Below, one piece after another: positions 17,847-26,731 of a DNA stretch of 51,960 nt. A program made the translations under genes and the position numbers. Under the pieces are notes generated by a model. The model had not been told where the DNA came from. It searched no databases and saw only the letters and a list, made by a program, of their open reading frames with translations. This DNA comes from an uncultured beta proteobacterium (GTDB lineage Bacteria > Pseudomonadota > Gammaproteobacteria > Burkholderiales > Burkholderiaceae). The DNA is taken from contig CAIPQU010000164.1 in assembly GCA_903867305.1 (NCBI GenBank), positions 1-51,960 on the forward strand. Reading direction: 5' to 3'. The number at the start of each line of letters is the position of its first letter. Position 1 is the first letter of the stretch.

Positions 17847-19049
17847 ATGGACGACATTAAGATCGCCGTAGATGCTTTATTTATTATGCTAGGTGCCACC
17901 ATGGTTCTTGCAATGCATGCTGGTTTTGCTTTTTTAGAACTAGGAACAGTGCGTGAAAAGAATCAAGTCAATGCCTTAGTAAAAATACTTTTAGATTTTG
18001 CAGTATCGACGATAGCTTATTTTTTTATAGGTTACAGTCTGGCCTATGGAGTTCATTTTTGGGAGCCGGCATCTATCCTATCCCAGAAAAGCGGCTTTGA
18101 ATTAGTCAAGTTCTTCTTCCTCTTAACCTTTGCCGCAGCGGTTCCTGCCATTATTTCAGGTGGTATTGCAGAAAGAGCGAAATTTAACCCACAACTAATA
18201 GCAACCTTTATTTTGGTGGGTTTTATTTACCCATTTTTTGAAGGTATTGCCTGGAATCAACATTATGGTATTCAAGCTTGGATAAAAGCTTTTTCTGGTG
18301 AAGAGTTTCATGACTTCGCAGGATCTGTTGTAGTCCATGCAGTTGGGGGTTGGATCGCTTTACCTGCCATTATTTTACTCGGCTCAAGATATGGTCGCTA
18401 TGGCAAAGATGGTAAAGTTTCAGCACATCCCCCATCAAGCATTCCTTTCCTTGCTTTAGGTTCTTGGACTCTAGCGGTAGGATGGTTTGGATTTAATGTC
18501 ATGAGCGCGCAAACGATCGATAAAATGAGCGGTCTAGTGGCGATTAACTCGCTGATGGCAATGGTGGGCGGTACTTTAGCGGCTTGGTGGGCTGGTAAAA
18601 ATGATCCTGGCTTCTCATACAATGGCCCCTTAGCGGGCTTAGTTGCAGTCTGCGCAGGATCTGATTTAATGCATCCTATTGGAGCACTGATTGTTGGACT
18701 TTGTGCTGGGGTTCTTTTTGTAAAAGTCTTTACCCTAGAGCAAAACAAATGGGGAATTGATGATGTTTTAGGAGTTTGGCCCCTGCATGGTTTATGCGGC
18801 GTATGGGGCGGAATTGCTGCAGGTATCTTTGGTCAAGAAGCTCTTGGAGGTCTAGGTGGCGTATCCTTTACCGCACAACTGATTGGGACTGGAATTGGTG
18901 TATTCATTGCCGTATTGGGTGGCTTGATTGTTTATGGAGTATTGAAAAAATTCTGTGGGCTAAAATTGACTCCTGAAGAAGAACACCGGGGTGCTGATTT
19001 AACTATTCATAAAATATCTTCAACGCCAGGGCAGGAGTCTAATTGGTGA
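17847..19049 (+). CDS. amtB: ammonium transporter AmtB
   Basis: A 400-residue inner-membrane ammonium channel with eleven expected helices. The twin pore histidines are visible: His164 in GSVVVHAVGGW and His314 in WPLHGLCGVWGG. The family stretch GGIAERAKF is at about 105-113. No cleavable signal peptide is seen; it starts MDDIKIAVDALFIMLG and matches the shorter Amt subgroup with AGFAFLELGTVREKN. An AGGA ribosome site lies seven bases before the ATG. It is divergent from the PII gene that should regulate it by plugging the trimer's pores. Confidence 0.93.
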   Translation: MDDIKIAVDALFIMLGATMVLAMHAGFAFLELGTVREKNQVNALVKILLDFAVSTIAYFFIGYSLAYGVHFWEPASILSQKSGFELVKFFFLLTFAAAVPAIISGGIAERAKFNPQLIATFILVGFIYPFFEGIAWNQHYGIQAWIKAFSGEEFHDFAGSVVVHAVGGWIALPAIILLGSRYGRYGKDGKVSAHPPSSIPFLALGSWTLAVGWFGFNVMSAQTIDKMSGLVAINSLMAMVGGTLAAWWAGKNDPGFSYNGPLAGLVAVCAGSDLMHPIGALIVGLCAGVLFVKVFTLEQNKWGIDDVLGVWPLHGLCGVWGGIAAGIFGQEALGGLGGVSFTAQLIGTGIGVFIAVLGGLIVYGVLKKFCGLKLTPEEEHRGADLTIHKISSTPGQESNW

Positions 19050-19077
19050 TAGTTTTTCAATCGATTATGTACTATCT

Positions 19078-19111
19078 ATCATCTTTTCATCTCAAACAAA
19101 TCAAAGATGAT
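19078..19111. terminator. hairpin between convergent amtB and SDR genes
   Basis: A nine-bp inverted repeat (19078-19086 ATCATCTTT with 19103-19111 AAAGATGAT) separates two convergent genes. The loop is 16 bases and there is no T-run, so it is a weak terminator candidate. Confidence 0.35.
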
Positions 19112-19147
19112 GGTTAGGAAATATCCATCGATAATTTCTATCAAAAA

Positions 19148-19903
19148 TTAAGCTGCTGTAAGGCCGCCATCCAATAATAAAGTTTGACCTGTAATATAAG
19201 CAGCTTCAGGACTTGCTAAATATTTCACGGCATGAGCCACCTCCTCCGGACGACCAAAACGGTGCATCGGAATACGCGATAATAATTGCTCTTTTCGAAT
19301 TGGGTCATTAAAACTCGGTGCTCGAGATTCCGTATAGGTTGACCCTGGAGCAACAACGTTCACACGAATCTGAAATGGCGCCCATTCTACAGCCAACATT
19401 TTTGCAAGATGACTAAGGCCGGCTTTAGTGATTCCATAAGCGCTAGCGCCTTCAAAACCAACCATGCCATGAGTTGATCCAATATGAACGACACAACCAG
19501 TTAAATTTTCTTTAATTAAGGTTTTTCCAAAACTCGTCGTCATAAAAAAGGTTCCCGTTAAATTTACGTCAACTATGCTCTGCCACTCTTCTCGCGATAT
19601 TTCTATCGCTTTTTTTCGTAACGATGGCAGTCCTGCATTATTGACTAATACATGAAGTGGACCCAATTTCTTTTGAACTTCCGATAATGCAAAATCAATT
19701 TGATGTTGCTCTCGAATATCTAAAGATAAAACAATTACTTTTCTACCAATAGCCTCAATCATGGACTTTGTTTTCAATAAAGTCTCTGTCGAAAGATCGG
19801 TAATAGCGAGATCATACCCATCTTGAGCAAGGGCAATTGCTGTTGCTTGACCGATACCATATGAGGCCCCTGTAACAATAGCGGTTCTATCTTTAGTTGT
19901 CAT
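19148..19903 (-). CDS. short-chain dehydrogenase/reductase
   Basis: A 251-residue classical SDR. Cofactor motif TGASYGIG is at 11-18, NNAG at 88-91, and the catalytic Ser143, Tyr156 and Lys160 (YGITK) are in place. Asp36 in the ITDLS segment after the second strand favours NAD over NADP. The C-terminus EAAYITGQTLLLDGG is typical of 3-oxoacyl-ACP reductase-like and gluconate 5-dehydrogenase-like SDRs; the substrate is not known. GAGGA lies ten bases before the ATG. It follows the Nramp-like gene on the same strand after 36 bases and is probably co-transcribed. Confidence 0.88.
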   Translation of the reverse strand: MTTKDRTAIVTGASYGIGQATAIALAQDGYDLAITDLSTETLLKTKSMIEAIGRKVIVLSLDIREQHQIDFALSEVQKKLGPLHVLVNNAGLPSLRKKAIEISREEWQSIVDVNLTGTFFMTTSFGKTLIKENLTGCVVHIGSTHGMVGFEGASAYGITKAGLSHLAKMLAVEWAPFQIRVNVVAPGSTYTESRAPSFNDPIRKEQLLSRIPMHRFGRPEEVAHAVKYLASPEAAYITGQTLLLDGGLTAA

Positions 19904-19939
19904 TGTGAACGAATCCTCGTCATAAAAATTACATCCAAA

Positions 19940-21211
19940 TCAAATAATAAACATCAATGTCGCAGCTAATGCCATGATGCCTGTAGCTAACCATCCAATT
20001 GCAAGAATAGATTTCGAAGCAACATACATGCCCATCACCGAACTCCTTGACGCCAATATGAGTATGGCAACCATTAATGGAACAGCCACGACTCCATTAA
20101 TAACAGCACTCCAAAATAATGCTTTCATGGGATTAATGGGTAAGTATTGGATGACAATCGCTCCCAATACACTAATAGCAATAATGGAATAAAACTTTTT
20201 ATCTTGCAGGACAGAATCTTCTAAACTAGATCGCCAACCCAATACTTCAGATAAGGCATACGCTGCTGATCCAGCCAATACAGGAACAGCCATTAAGCCC
20301 ACGGCCAAAATACCCAATGCAAATAAAAGATACGCAAAATCACCGGCTAAGGGTCTTAAAGCTTCGGCCGCCTGAGCCGCAGTGGTAATGTCTTTAATAC
20401 CCATGGCATTTAATGTAACCCCAGTAGTAAGGATAATGAAGTAAGCCGATATGTTTGAATAAAACATCCCGCTCCAAGTATCCCATTGCATTCTTCGGAT
20501 TTCTGATTTTCCTACTAAGGTATTCTCATCGATCAATGCCTTACCAGAGTGAATATTCATATCCTCCACTTCCTGTGAAGCCTGCCAAAAAAATAAATAA
20601 GGGCTGATTGTCGTTCCAAAAATACCTACCACCATGGCGGCTGTCTCAGAATTCAGTGTCAGTTTTGGTAAAAAAGTACTAAAAAGAACTTGATCCCAAG
20701 GAACATGAACTGTAAATAGAACAGCTGCATACGAAAGCAATGACAAGGTTAGCCATTTGAGAAAATAAACATAACGGTGATAGGGCAATAAAATTTGTAA
20801 AGTCAACGTTATCACAACAAACGTCGCCGTCATGATGTGCCAGTTGATGCCTGTAACAAGATGAGCCACTTCGCCCATTGCAGCCAAATCAGCGGCAATA
20901 TTTAAAATATTGGCAATGAGAAGCATCAAAACAAGGAAAAATAAAACGACCGGGGGAAAGTTGTTTTTCATATTTGCCGCCAAGCCACGTCCAGTAACAC
21001 GACCAATTTGAGCACACAGCAGTTGAATCGTTGCCATGAAAGGATAGGTAATCGGCATCGTCCAAAGCATATTGAGGCCAAACTGTGCTCCAGCTTGGGA
21101 ATACGTCACGATCCCACTAGGATCATCATCAGCTACGCCAGTAACCCAACCTGGACCTACTCTGGCTAGGGGATGACGCTTAATGCGCGTCCAAGTTGCT
21201 TGAAGTTTCAT
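19940..21211 (-). CDS. Nramp-family (SLC11-like) metal transporter, non-canonical
   Basis: A 423-residue protein with about eleven membrane helices. The first helix carries DDDPSGIVTYSQAGAQFG (Asp28-30, Pro31, Ser32), which aligns with the Nramp D-P-G-N metal site but with DPSG. The helix-6 site, usually A/M-P-H-N, reads GTTISPYLFFWQASQE (about 199-214), so the methionine and histidine typical of Mn/Fe transporters are absent. It therefore belongs to an Nramp-related branch whose cargo may be different, for example Mg. It precedes the SDR gene in a likely two-gene unit. The family assignment is firm; the substrate is not. Confidence 0.82.
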   Translation of the reverse strand: MKLQATWTRIKRHPLARVGPGWVTGVADDDPSGIVTYSQAGAQFGLNMLWTMPITYPFMATIQLLCAQIGRVTGRGLAANMKNNFPPVVLFFLVLMLLIANILNIAADLAAMGEVAHLVTGINWHIMTATFVVITLTLQILLPYHRYVYFLKWLTLSLLSYAAVLFTVHVPWDQVLFSTFLPKLTLNSETAAMVVGIFGTTISPYLFFWQASQEVEDMNIHSGKALIDENTLVGKSEIRRMQWDTWSGMFYSNISAYFIILTTGVTLNAMGIKDITTAAQAAEALRPLAGDFAYLLFALGILAVGLMAVPVLAGSAAYALSEVLGWRSSLEDSVLQDKKFYSIIAISVLGAIVIQYLPINPMKALFWSAVINGVVAVPLMVAILILASRSSVMGMYVASKSILAIGWLATGIMALAATLMFII

Positions 21212-21361
21212 CTTGAAGCTAAGTTGCTGATATTCATCAGTTGATTGTATTCCTCCTCGATATGATTAGGTAAGGCTTAGAAAATTAAAGCCTCGCCATA
21301 TTTGTACTAATGATTGTTCGTCAATGATTAGGTTGTCAGGATTTTGATGCCCATACCAAAA

Positions 21362-22402
21362 TTACGAGTGAAGGTTAAGTTGATCTATATCTACACCAAC
21401 AGTAAGCCCTGCCTTTCGGACCGCTGACCAAGTATCTTCTGGAATCGGGATCCCCTGCAGAAGTCTTTTTTGATGCATATTCGACTCGGGCTCTCCAGGT
21501 AATAACACTTCCTCAAATCCTTTTGCAGGAGGTATCGATTTGATTTTCTTTATTGATTTTTGTAAAGCTTGATTATATTTTTCCATAGGCTGAAACAAGG
21601 ATGCTTTCATGGCAAAGATAAAAATTCCACTACGTTGTGTGACTCCAGGATAATCTTCGGAGCCTACCAATGGACCGCTCATGAATTCAGCCATGACGGC
21701 TAAAGCATACCCCTTATGCCCCCCAAAAGGCAACATAAATCCACCATCAAAAAAATCATTGGGATCTGTTGTAGGATTGCCATGTTTGTCGACTAAACAG
21801 TTTGGTGGTAACTGTTCATGCTTGGCCTTTGCAACCTTAATTTTTCCAGCGGCAATAGCAGAAGTTGCAAAGTCTAAAGTAACATGAGGCCCATCTTGGT
21901 TCGGTAACGTTATAGCAATTGGATTAGTCCCCAACAGTGGGGCCGCTCCCCCATAAGGAGCTGTCATTGGACGATCAACGGTACCTATCGTCATGAACAT
22001 CATCACCCCTTTTTGGGCAGCTCTTTCGGTAAAAACAGCTAGTCTTCCAGTATGTGCTGCTTGCACAACCGATACTGCACAAACTCCCATTGCTAGTGCT
22101 TTTTCAATCGCTAAATCAGTGGCAAAATTTCCTACCACTTGACCAAATGACCAATTACCTTTTACAACCCCACTCGAAGGCGTTTCTTGGATGATTTCAG
22201 GACTAGCTGAAGGATCAATCTCTCCGTCTAGGATGCTCTGTAAATATTCAGGTATGCGTAAGATTCCATGAGAGTCATGCCCAGCTAAATGATTAGCTAC
22301 CAAAACATCAGCGATCTGAATGGCATCTTGTGTCGTTGCGCCAGCAGCGGTAAAAATAGCTTTTACAACCTGATTTAAATGTGATGAGGAAAATTGAAGC
22401 AT
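21362..22402 (-). CDS. Ldh-family (malate/L-lactate dehydrogenase-like) oxidoreductase
   Basis: A 346-residue NAD(P)-dependent oxidoreductase of the type-2 malate/lactate dehydrogenase family (YbiC, ComC, YlbC relatives). The diagnostic N-terminal segment LAGHDSHGILRIPEYL (about 39-54) holds the catalytic histidine. Later blocks APYGGAAPLLGTNPIAITLP (near 163-182), LDFATSAIAAGKI and GGFMLPFGGHKGYALAVM (near 220-237) are family signatures. These enzymes oxidise or reduce 2-hydroxy acids and their 2-keto forms. The gene is divergent from a Bug binding-protein gene 91 bases away, so the imported ligand may be its substrate. Confidence 0.88.
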   Translation of the reverse strand: MLQFSSSHLNQVVKAIFTAAGATTQDAIQIADVLVANHLAGHDSHGILRIPEYLQSILDGEIDPSASPEIIQETPSSGVVKGNWSFGQVVGNFATDLAIEKALAMGVCAVSVVQAAHTGRLAVFTERAAQKGVMMFMTIGTVDRPMTAPYGGAAPLLGTNPIAITLPNQDGPHVTLDFATSAIAAGKIKVAKAKHEQLPPNCLVDKHGNPTTDPNDFFDGGFMLPFGGHKGYALAVMAEFMSGPLVGSEDYPGVTQRSGIFIFAMKASLFQPMEKYNQALQKSIKKIKSIPPAKGFEEVLLPGEPESNMHQKRLLQGIPIPEDTWSAVRKAGLTVGVDIDQLNLHS

Positions 22403-22493
22403 ATGAGGTCTTAGGTATTTTTAGGTAATGTAAAAGTAAAATCTAAATAATGTTAATCTAATCATATAACTAAAATTTTATAAGAGATAAAAG

Positions 22494-23483
22494 ATGCTCA
22501 ATTTTAAGAACCCCTTTTTAAGAAAATTGATATTTTGCCTTTTCTTTTTTATTGGTTTTCCAAGTCTTGCGCAAAATAATTTTCCCAATAAACCAGTCAA
22601 TCTTATCGTACCTTTTCCCCCAGGAGGTGCTGCAGATCAGCCTTCTAGATTAATCTCGCAAGCATTGTTCAACGTTTGGCAACAACCGGCCGTCGTTTTA
22701 ACTAAACCGGGGGCCGGTGGTGCCATTGGAGCAGCTTTCGCGGCGAATAGTCCTGCAGATGGTTATACGCTCCTAGCCACTAATCCTTCGATGATCATCG
22801 TCCCCGAAGCAGATCGGATGTTTGGTCGACCAACGACCTTTGACATCAACAACTTTGTGCCTTTAGGGTTATTAGTTGCTGATCCTATTGTGTTAGTCGT
22901 GAAGGCAGACTCTCCATGGAAAACTTATAAAGATTTCGTCGCAGATGCAAAAGCAAAGCCCACTGAAATTACCTACGGTTCTTCAGGTGCATATAGCGCT
23001 TCTCATATCCCAATTGAAATGTTAGCCAATGCTGCAAATATCAAGTTAAAACACATCCCTTTTTCGGGGGGAGGGCCAGCAATTCTAGCAGTTTTAGGTG
23101 GTCACATTGCAGCGACTGCAAGCTCTCCAAGTGCCGTAGTGAATCAAATCAAATCTGGTGCTTTAAGGGCCTTGGTAGTCACTGGTAATAAGAGGTTACC
23201 ATCACTACCTGATATACCAACTGCAATCGAATTAGGCTTTAAGGATGCTGAATTTTATTTATGGATCGGTCTATTTGCACCTGCAAAAACTCCCGATCAT
23301 ATCGTCCAGACTCTACGTCATGATTTACACAAAGCAGCAACTCAGGATAATGGATTTATTCAAAACATGACAAAACTTGGCGCTACGACAGACTATCGTG
23401 ATGGGCCAGAATTTAGTGATTTCCTAACTAAAGATGCGGATCGAATTAAAGCAACTATGTTAAAAATCGGTAAAGTCGATTAA
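22494..23483 (+). CDS. Bug/TctC-family periplasmic binding protein
   Basis: A 329-residue tripartite tricarboxylate transporter-type receptor. Sec signal peptide to about residue 26 (FIGFPSLAQ). The mature N-terminus has the ligand-loop motif PFPPGGAADQPSRLIS; further blocks are TKPGAGGAIGAAF, SPADGYTLLATNPS, and the second-loop region PFSGGGPAILAVLGGH. Family proteins bind carboxylates or amides through these loops. No TctA/TctB is near. It is divergent from the Ldh-family gene and ends ten bases from the convergent OsmC-like gene. Confidence 0.9.
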   Translation: MLNFKNPFLRKLIFCLFFFIGFPSLAQNNFPNKPVNLIVPFPPGGAADQPSRLISQALFNVWQQPAVVLTKPGAGGAIGAAFAANSPADGYTLLATNPSMIIVPEADRMFGRPTTFDINNFVPLGLLVADPIVLVVKADSPWKTYKDFVADAKAKPTEITYGSSGAYSASHIPIEMLANAANIKLKHIPFSGGGPAILAVLGGHIAATASSPSAVVNQIKSGALRALVVTGNKRLPSLPDIPTAIELGFKDAEFYLWIGLFAPAKTPDHIVQTLRHDLHKAATQDNGFIQNMTKLGATTDYRDGPEFSDFLTKDADRIKATMLKIGKVD

Positions 23484-23493
23484 TCATCATTCT

Positions 23494-24678
23494 TTAAATG
23501 CTTAAATCATGATCGTTATGTATCAATTTAATCTTCGGATGTAGGCTATTTAAAGCTGTAGCATGTAAATAACAAGTTCTCGCAGACATATTTAAAAGTT
23601 TCTCAAACATATCTTCAGATAAAGAACCATTTAAGAATAAATGAGTTTCAATGGATTCAGCAGCTCCAACATGAGAATCCTGGTTTGATCCTTCACTGAT
23701 GGAAAATGGATTGAATTGAACTAACCTCACCCCACTCACGTTTAATTTCATATTTTCTATATATCGAGCAATCTGTGTAATAAAACAAAAAGCTATTCCA
23801 GATGAGAGAAGTCCAAGGCCTGATGGAGCAACAGCCCCACCTTCATCAGTGGTAAATAAAAAATGACTCATGCCTGGGAGGGCAAGCCAAGATTCAATTT
23901 CAGTCTTTCCGAGATTGTCCACAAAATGACCTTGACCTTTAATATTTCGAATAATCTTGGATGAACTTCCTGGAGGTGCGATAGAAACTTCTCCCGCCTC
24001 TCTTGAAGTCAATTTTTGAATAATATTGGTCTCAGATTCATTGCCAACAATAGGACGTAATGGTTCTGAATAATGCAAGAAAGGATCCATTGGAATATCT
24101 ACCATGGGATCAATTAACTCGTTTAATACCTTTCTTTTGCCGTTGATTGTTAAAGAGAACGTACTTTTTAATTCACTTTTTAAAAAAGCAATCGCAGGTG
24201 AACTATCCACTGCACGATAAATTAAATGAATAATTTGTTCATCAGTTAATTTACTCTTGATACGAATCTCAATTTGGGTCGGATTAGCAACTCCTTTCCC
24301 ACTACCATCAACAAATGATCCAAGCAACCAATATTCATTATCTAATTTCAGCTTCAAATCAATCAGGGGCATATTTAGAAAGATCGAATAATATCGAATA
24401 CGGTTTAACAAATCGCCTTGTAAGCCTGCATTAAAATACCCAAAAGGCAATGGGGCTAAATCAGTTCCTTTTAAATGTAAGCCCTCGTCAGAAGTCAATC
24501 GCCAAGCAGTACCACCCCCCTCAGTCAGGACTACCTCCCGTTGATGACCTATCAAATGACAAGCCTCGACTTTGATCATCTCTCTGCCGATCTTATTGAG
24601 GGTCAGAGATGAAGGTACGTTGCTATCGTTTACCTTAAATCCAAGCGGATAACCATAGGTGTCGATTGCGTAAATCAT
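23494..24678 (-). CDS. two-domain OsmC-like protein
   Basis: A 394-residue cytoplasmic protein, twice the size of a normal OsmC (about 140 residues). The C-terminal half (about 230-375) is a recognisable OsmC domain with both redox cysteines: Cys298 in GLLSSGIAFCFITQI and Cys369 in NMSARTCYLHATA. The N-terminal half (about 33-185) repeats the same layout (FGYFNAGLQGDL, then LTDEQIIHLIYRAVDSS) but has no cysteines at the matching places. OsmC/Ohr proteins reduce organic hydroperoxides, but distant members do other work, so peroxidase activity is only inferred for the C-terminal domain. Its ATG overlaps the stop of the upstream Bug gene by one base (TAATG), indicating tight coupling. Confidence 0.72.
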   Translation of the reverse strand: MIYAIDTYGYPLGFKVNDSNVPSSLTLNKIGREMIKVEACHLIGHQREVVLTEGGGTAWRLTSDEGLHLKGTDLAPLPFGYFNAGLQGDLLNRIRYYSIFLNMPLIDLKLKLDNEYWLLGSFVDGSGKGVANPTQIEIRIKSKLTDEQIIHLIYRAVDSSPAIAFLKSELKSTFSLTINGKRKVLNELIDPMVDIPMDPFLHYSEPLRPIVGNESETNIIQKLTSREAGEVSIAPPGSSSKIIRNIKGQGHFVDNLGKTEIESWLALPGMSHFLFTTDEGGAVAPSGLGLLSSGIAFCFITQIARYIENMKLNVSGVRLVQFNPFSISEGSNQDSHVGAAESIETHLFLNGSLSEDMFEKLLNMSARTCYLHATALNSLHPKIKLIHNDHDLSI

Positions 24679-25649
24679 TAATCTACAACCACCTTTGCTT
24701 TTTCAATAATTTCTTTCCACATGGGAACCTCTCGCTGTATTCGACTGCGCAACACCTCGGGTCCACCTGCTACGACTCGAAAACCAAACTTTTTTAAACG
24801 TTCACTAACGTCAGTCGTTTGTAAAATGATATTAATTTCTTTCGATAGTTTTTCAACAATAGCGGGTGGGGTTCCTGCAGGTGCAAGAATCGCTACGAAA
24901 GTTTCTGCTTCGGTATTTGGATAACCTAGCTCAGTTAGAGTCGGTACAGTAGGCAACTCCGAGGCACGTTCATGGCCAGTTTGAGCGAATGGGATTAGTG
25001 CGCCAGATTTTATATGTGGCATCAATCCTAAGATATTGATTGACCCTATTTGCGTTGATCCACCTAAAACGGCTTGTATAGCTGGTCCACCCCCAGGGTA
25101 AGGGATCGGCGTAATATTAATTTTCGCTCTAGATTTAAATAACTCCATTCCTAAATGTGGTGAAACTCCAACACCAGCATGCGCATAATTTAAAACATCG
25201 GGCTGATTCTTCGCAATCATGATCATTTCACTCAGCGAGTTAATACCGGAACCCGCCTTCGTCAGAATAATATTCGGTGATGCGCCACAATCTGATATGG
25301 GTGAAAAATCTTTCATTGGATCAAAGCCTGCATTTTTATAAAGGCTGGGATTAATGACTAGAACACTCGTTGTTATCAGTAATGTATATCCGTCTGGCTT
25401 AGCCCTTGCGACATAATTGATCCCAATATTTCCACCAGCTCCAGGTTTGTTTTCGATGATGACTGTCTGCCCTAGGGCATCAGAAAGTGGGCGAACGATA
25501 ACTCTGGCCAAAACATCCGAAGCCCCGCCGGGCTGAAATGGCGAAACCAGGGAAATAGGCTTCTCAGGATAGGCAGCATTAGCCCCATTAATCCCCAAAA
25601 AAGTTAGTCCGTATAAAAGAACTGTAGAGTAATAAATTATTTTTTTCAA
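24678..25649 (-). CDS. Bug/TctC-family periplasmic binding protein (TTG start)
   Basis: A 323-residue binding protein. It starts at TTG (25647-25649), fixed by the strong AAAGGAGG five bases upstream; no ATG is available there. Signal peptide to about NGANAA. Family blocks are SPFQPGGASDVLARVI, NKPGAGGNIGINYV, AKPDGYTLLITTS, GVSPHLGMELF and IPYPGGGPAIQAVLGG. It is the fourth gene of the run that begins with another Bug protein at 28331, and it is translationally coupled to the OsmC-like gene. No transporter membrane genes are present. Confidence 0.9.
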   Translation of the reverse strand: MKKIIYYSTVLLYGLTFLGINGANAAYPEKPISLVSPFQPGGASDVLARVIVRPLSDALGQTVIIENKPGAGGNIGINYVARAKPDGYTLLITTSVLVINPSLYKNAGFDPMKDFSPISDCGASPNIILTKAGSGINSLSEMIMIAKNQPDVLNYAHAGVGVSPHLGMELFKSRAKINITPIPYPGGGPAIQAVLGGSTQIGSINILGLMPHIKSGALIPFAQTGHERASELPTVPTLTELGYPNTEAETFVAILAPAGTPPAIVEKLSKEINIILQTTDVSERLKKFGFRVVAGGPEVLRSRIQREVPMWKEIIEKAKVVVD

Positions 25650-25653
25650 AAAG

Positions 25654-25660
25654 CCTCCTT
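25654..25660 (-). promoter_or_regulatory. ribosome-binding site that sets a TTG start
   Basis: AAGGAGG on the minus strand, five bases before the TTG at 25647-25649. It is nearly the full anti-16S complement and decides the start of the downstream Bug gene. The Bug gene at 41864 shows the same arrangement. Confidence 0.7.
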
Positions 25661-25709
25661 TAATTTTTTTTATTAAAAATTACCCCGATGGGGTAACTCT
25701 ATTATCAAT

Positions 25710-26678
25710 TTAGAGTGAGGATACCTTATTCACCATCGCATTGATAGCCTTAGCGAATGCCTCAATGACTTCACTGACGCCCTTTAATTGATTACAAAAT
25801 CTCAAAAAACCATGGGTATATCCCGGAACAACAAGGTACTCACATATACCACCGGACTCCTGAATTTTTTTTGCTAAAGCAAGATTTTCATCAATCAAAG
25901 GGTCTAAATCTCCTATCGCCATCCATACCGGAGGTAAATCCTCAATCAATGCCTGTATTGGGGCGGCTAAAGTAGTCAATCGATCTGAATCCTCTAATAA
26001 AAATTGATCCCAATACCAATTCATTGCCTTCATCGACAAACCAAATTTACCATCCCCTAACTCATTCCAAGAATTCGATGTGGGATGCGAATCATATACT
26101 CCATAAAAAAGAGCCATGCCAAGTACCTGCTTTTTTAATTCTTCATCAAATAGATGTAAATAAGAACTCAAAGCTAAATTCGCGCCAGCAGAATCGCCTA
26201 TCAAAATACAATTTAAATGATTTCCATAATCATCTTTAAATTGCTTCATTAATTGTTGAGTAATAAAAGTACATTCATGATTCTGGTAAGGATGCTTTTT
26301 TTGCGGCGCTAACGAATAGGCAATAGAAGCCAAAGACATTCCACTACTTTGGGCAAGTGTTGCAGCAATTGCATGATGAGTATCTTGATCCCCGAAACTC
26401 CATCCGCCACCATGAATATAGATCAGCAGAGTATTATTAGGAAAAGTGCCTTCACCTTGCGGAAAATAACAACGAACATCGACGACTTCCTCACCATATG
26501 GGATATGCAACTCAAGTTGCGCCATTTGGTGAGCAAACCCTTGATTTAAGTATGCATATTGATTTGCTATCTGCTTTCTTGCTAAGGCTAATTCATCCCT
26601 AAATATATCAGGGGCCCCTAAGCCCTTACTATTCATTTCATTTTGTATTGCCAATAAATCTTGGTTGATAGGGCTCAC
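25710..26678 (-). CDS. alpha/beta hydrolase, hormone-sensitive-lipase type
   Basis: A 322-residue hydrolase starting at GTG (26676-26678). The oxyanion-hole motif IHGGGWSFGDQDTHH is at about 88-102, nucleophile Ser163 in GDSAGANLAL, the acid in IGDLDPLIDEN and the catalytic histidine in PGYTHGFLRF. No signal peptide, so it acts in the cytoplasm on a carboxylic ester, amide or carbamate. It lies between a cupin gene (upstream, 53 bases) and a Bug gene (downstream, 60 bases) in one minus-strand run, so it probably processes the compound captured by the Bug proteins. A weak ribosome site makes the start less certain; the next ATG would remove 14 residues. Confidence 0.85.
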   Translation of the reverse strand: MSPINQDLLAIQNEMNSKGLGAPDIFRDELALARKQIANQYAYLNQGFAHQMAQLELHIPYGEEVVDVRCYFPQGEGTFPNNTLLIYIHGGGWSFGDQDTHHAIAATLAQSSGMSLASIAYSLAPQKKHPYQNHECTFITQQLMKQFKDDYGNHLNCILIGDSAGANLALSSYLHLFDEELKKQVLGMALFYGVYDSHPTSNSWNELGDGKFGLSMKAMNWYWDQFLLEDSDRLTTLAAPIQALIEDLPPVWMAIGDLDPLIDENLALAKKIQESGGICEYLVVPGYTHGFLRFCNQLKGVSEVIEAFAKAINAMVNKVSSL

Positions 26679-26731
26679 TTTTATGCTCTTTCTAGAATAT
26701 GTAATCTTGCCATCACTGACACAACAAGTGA

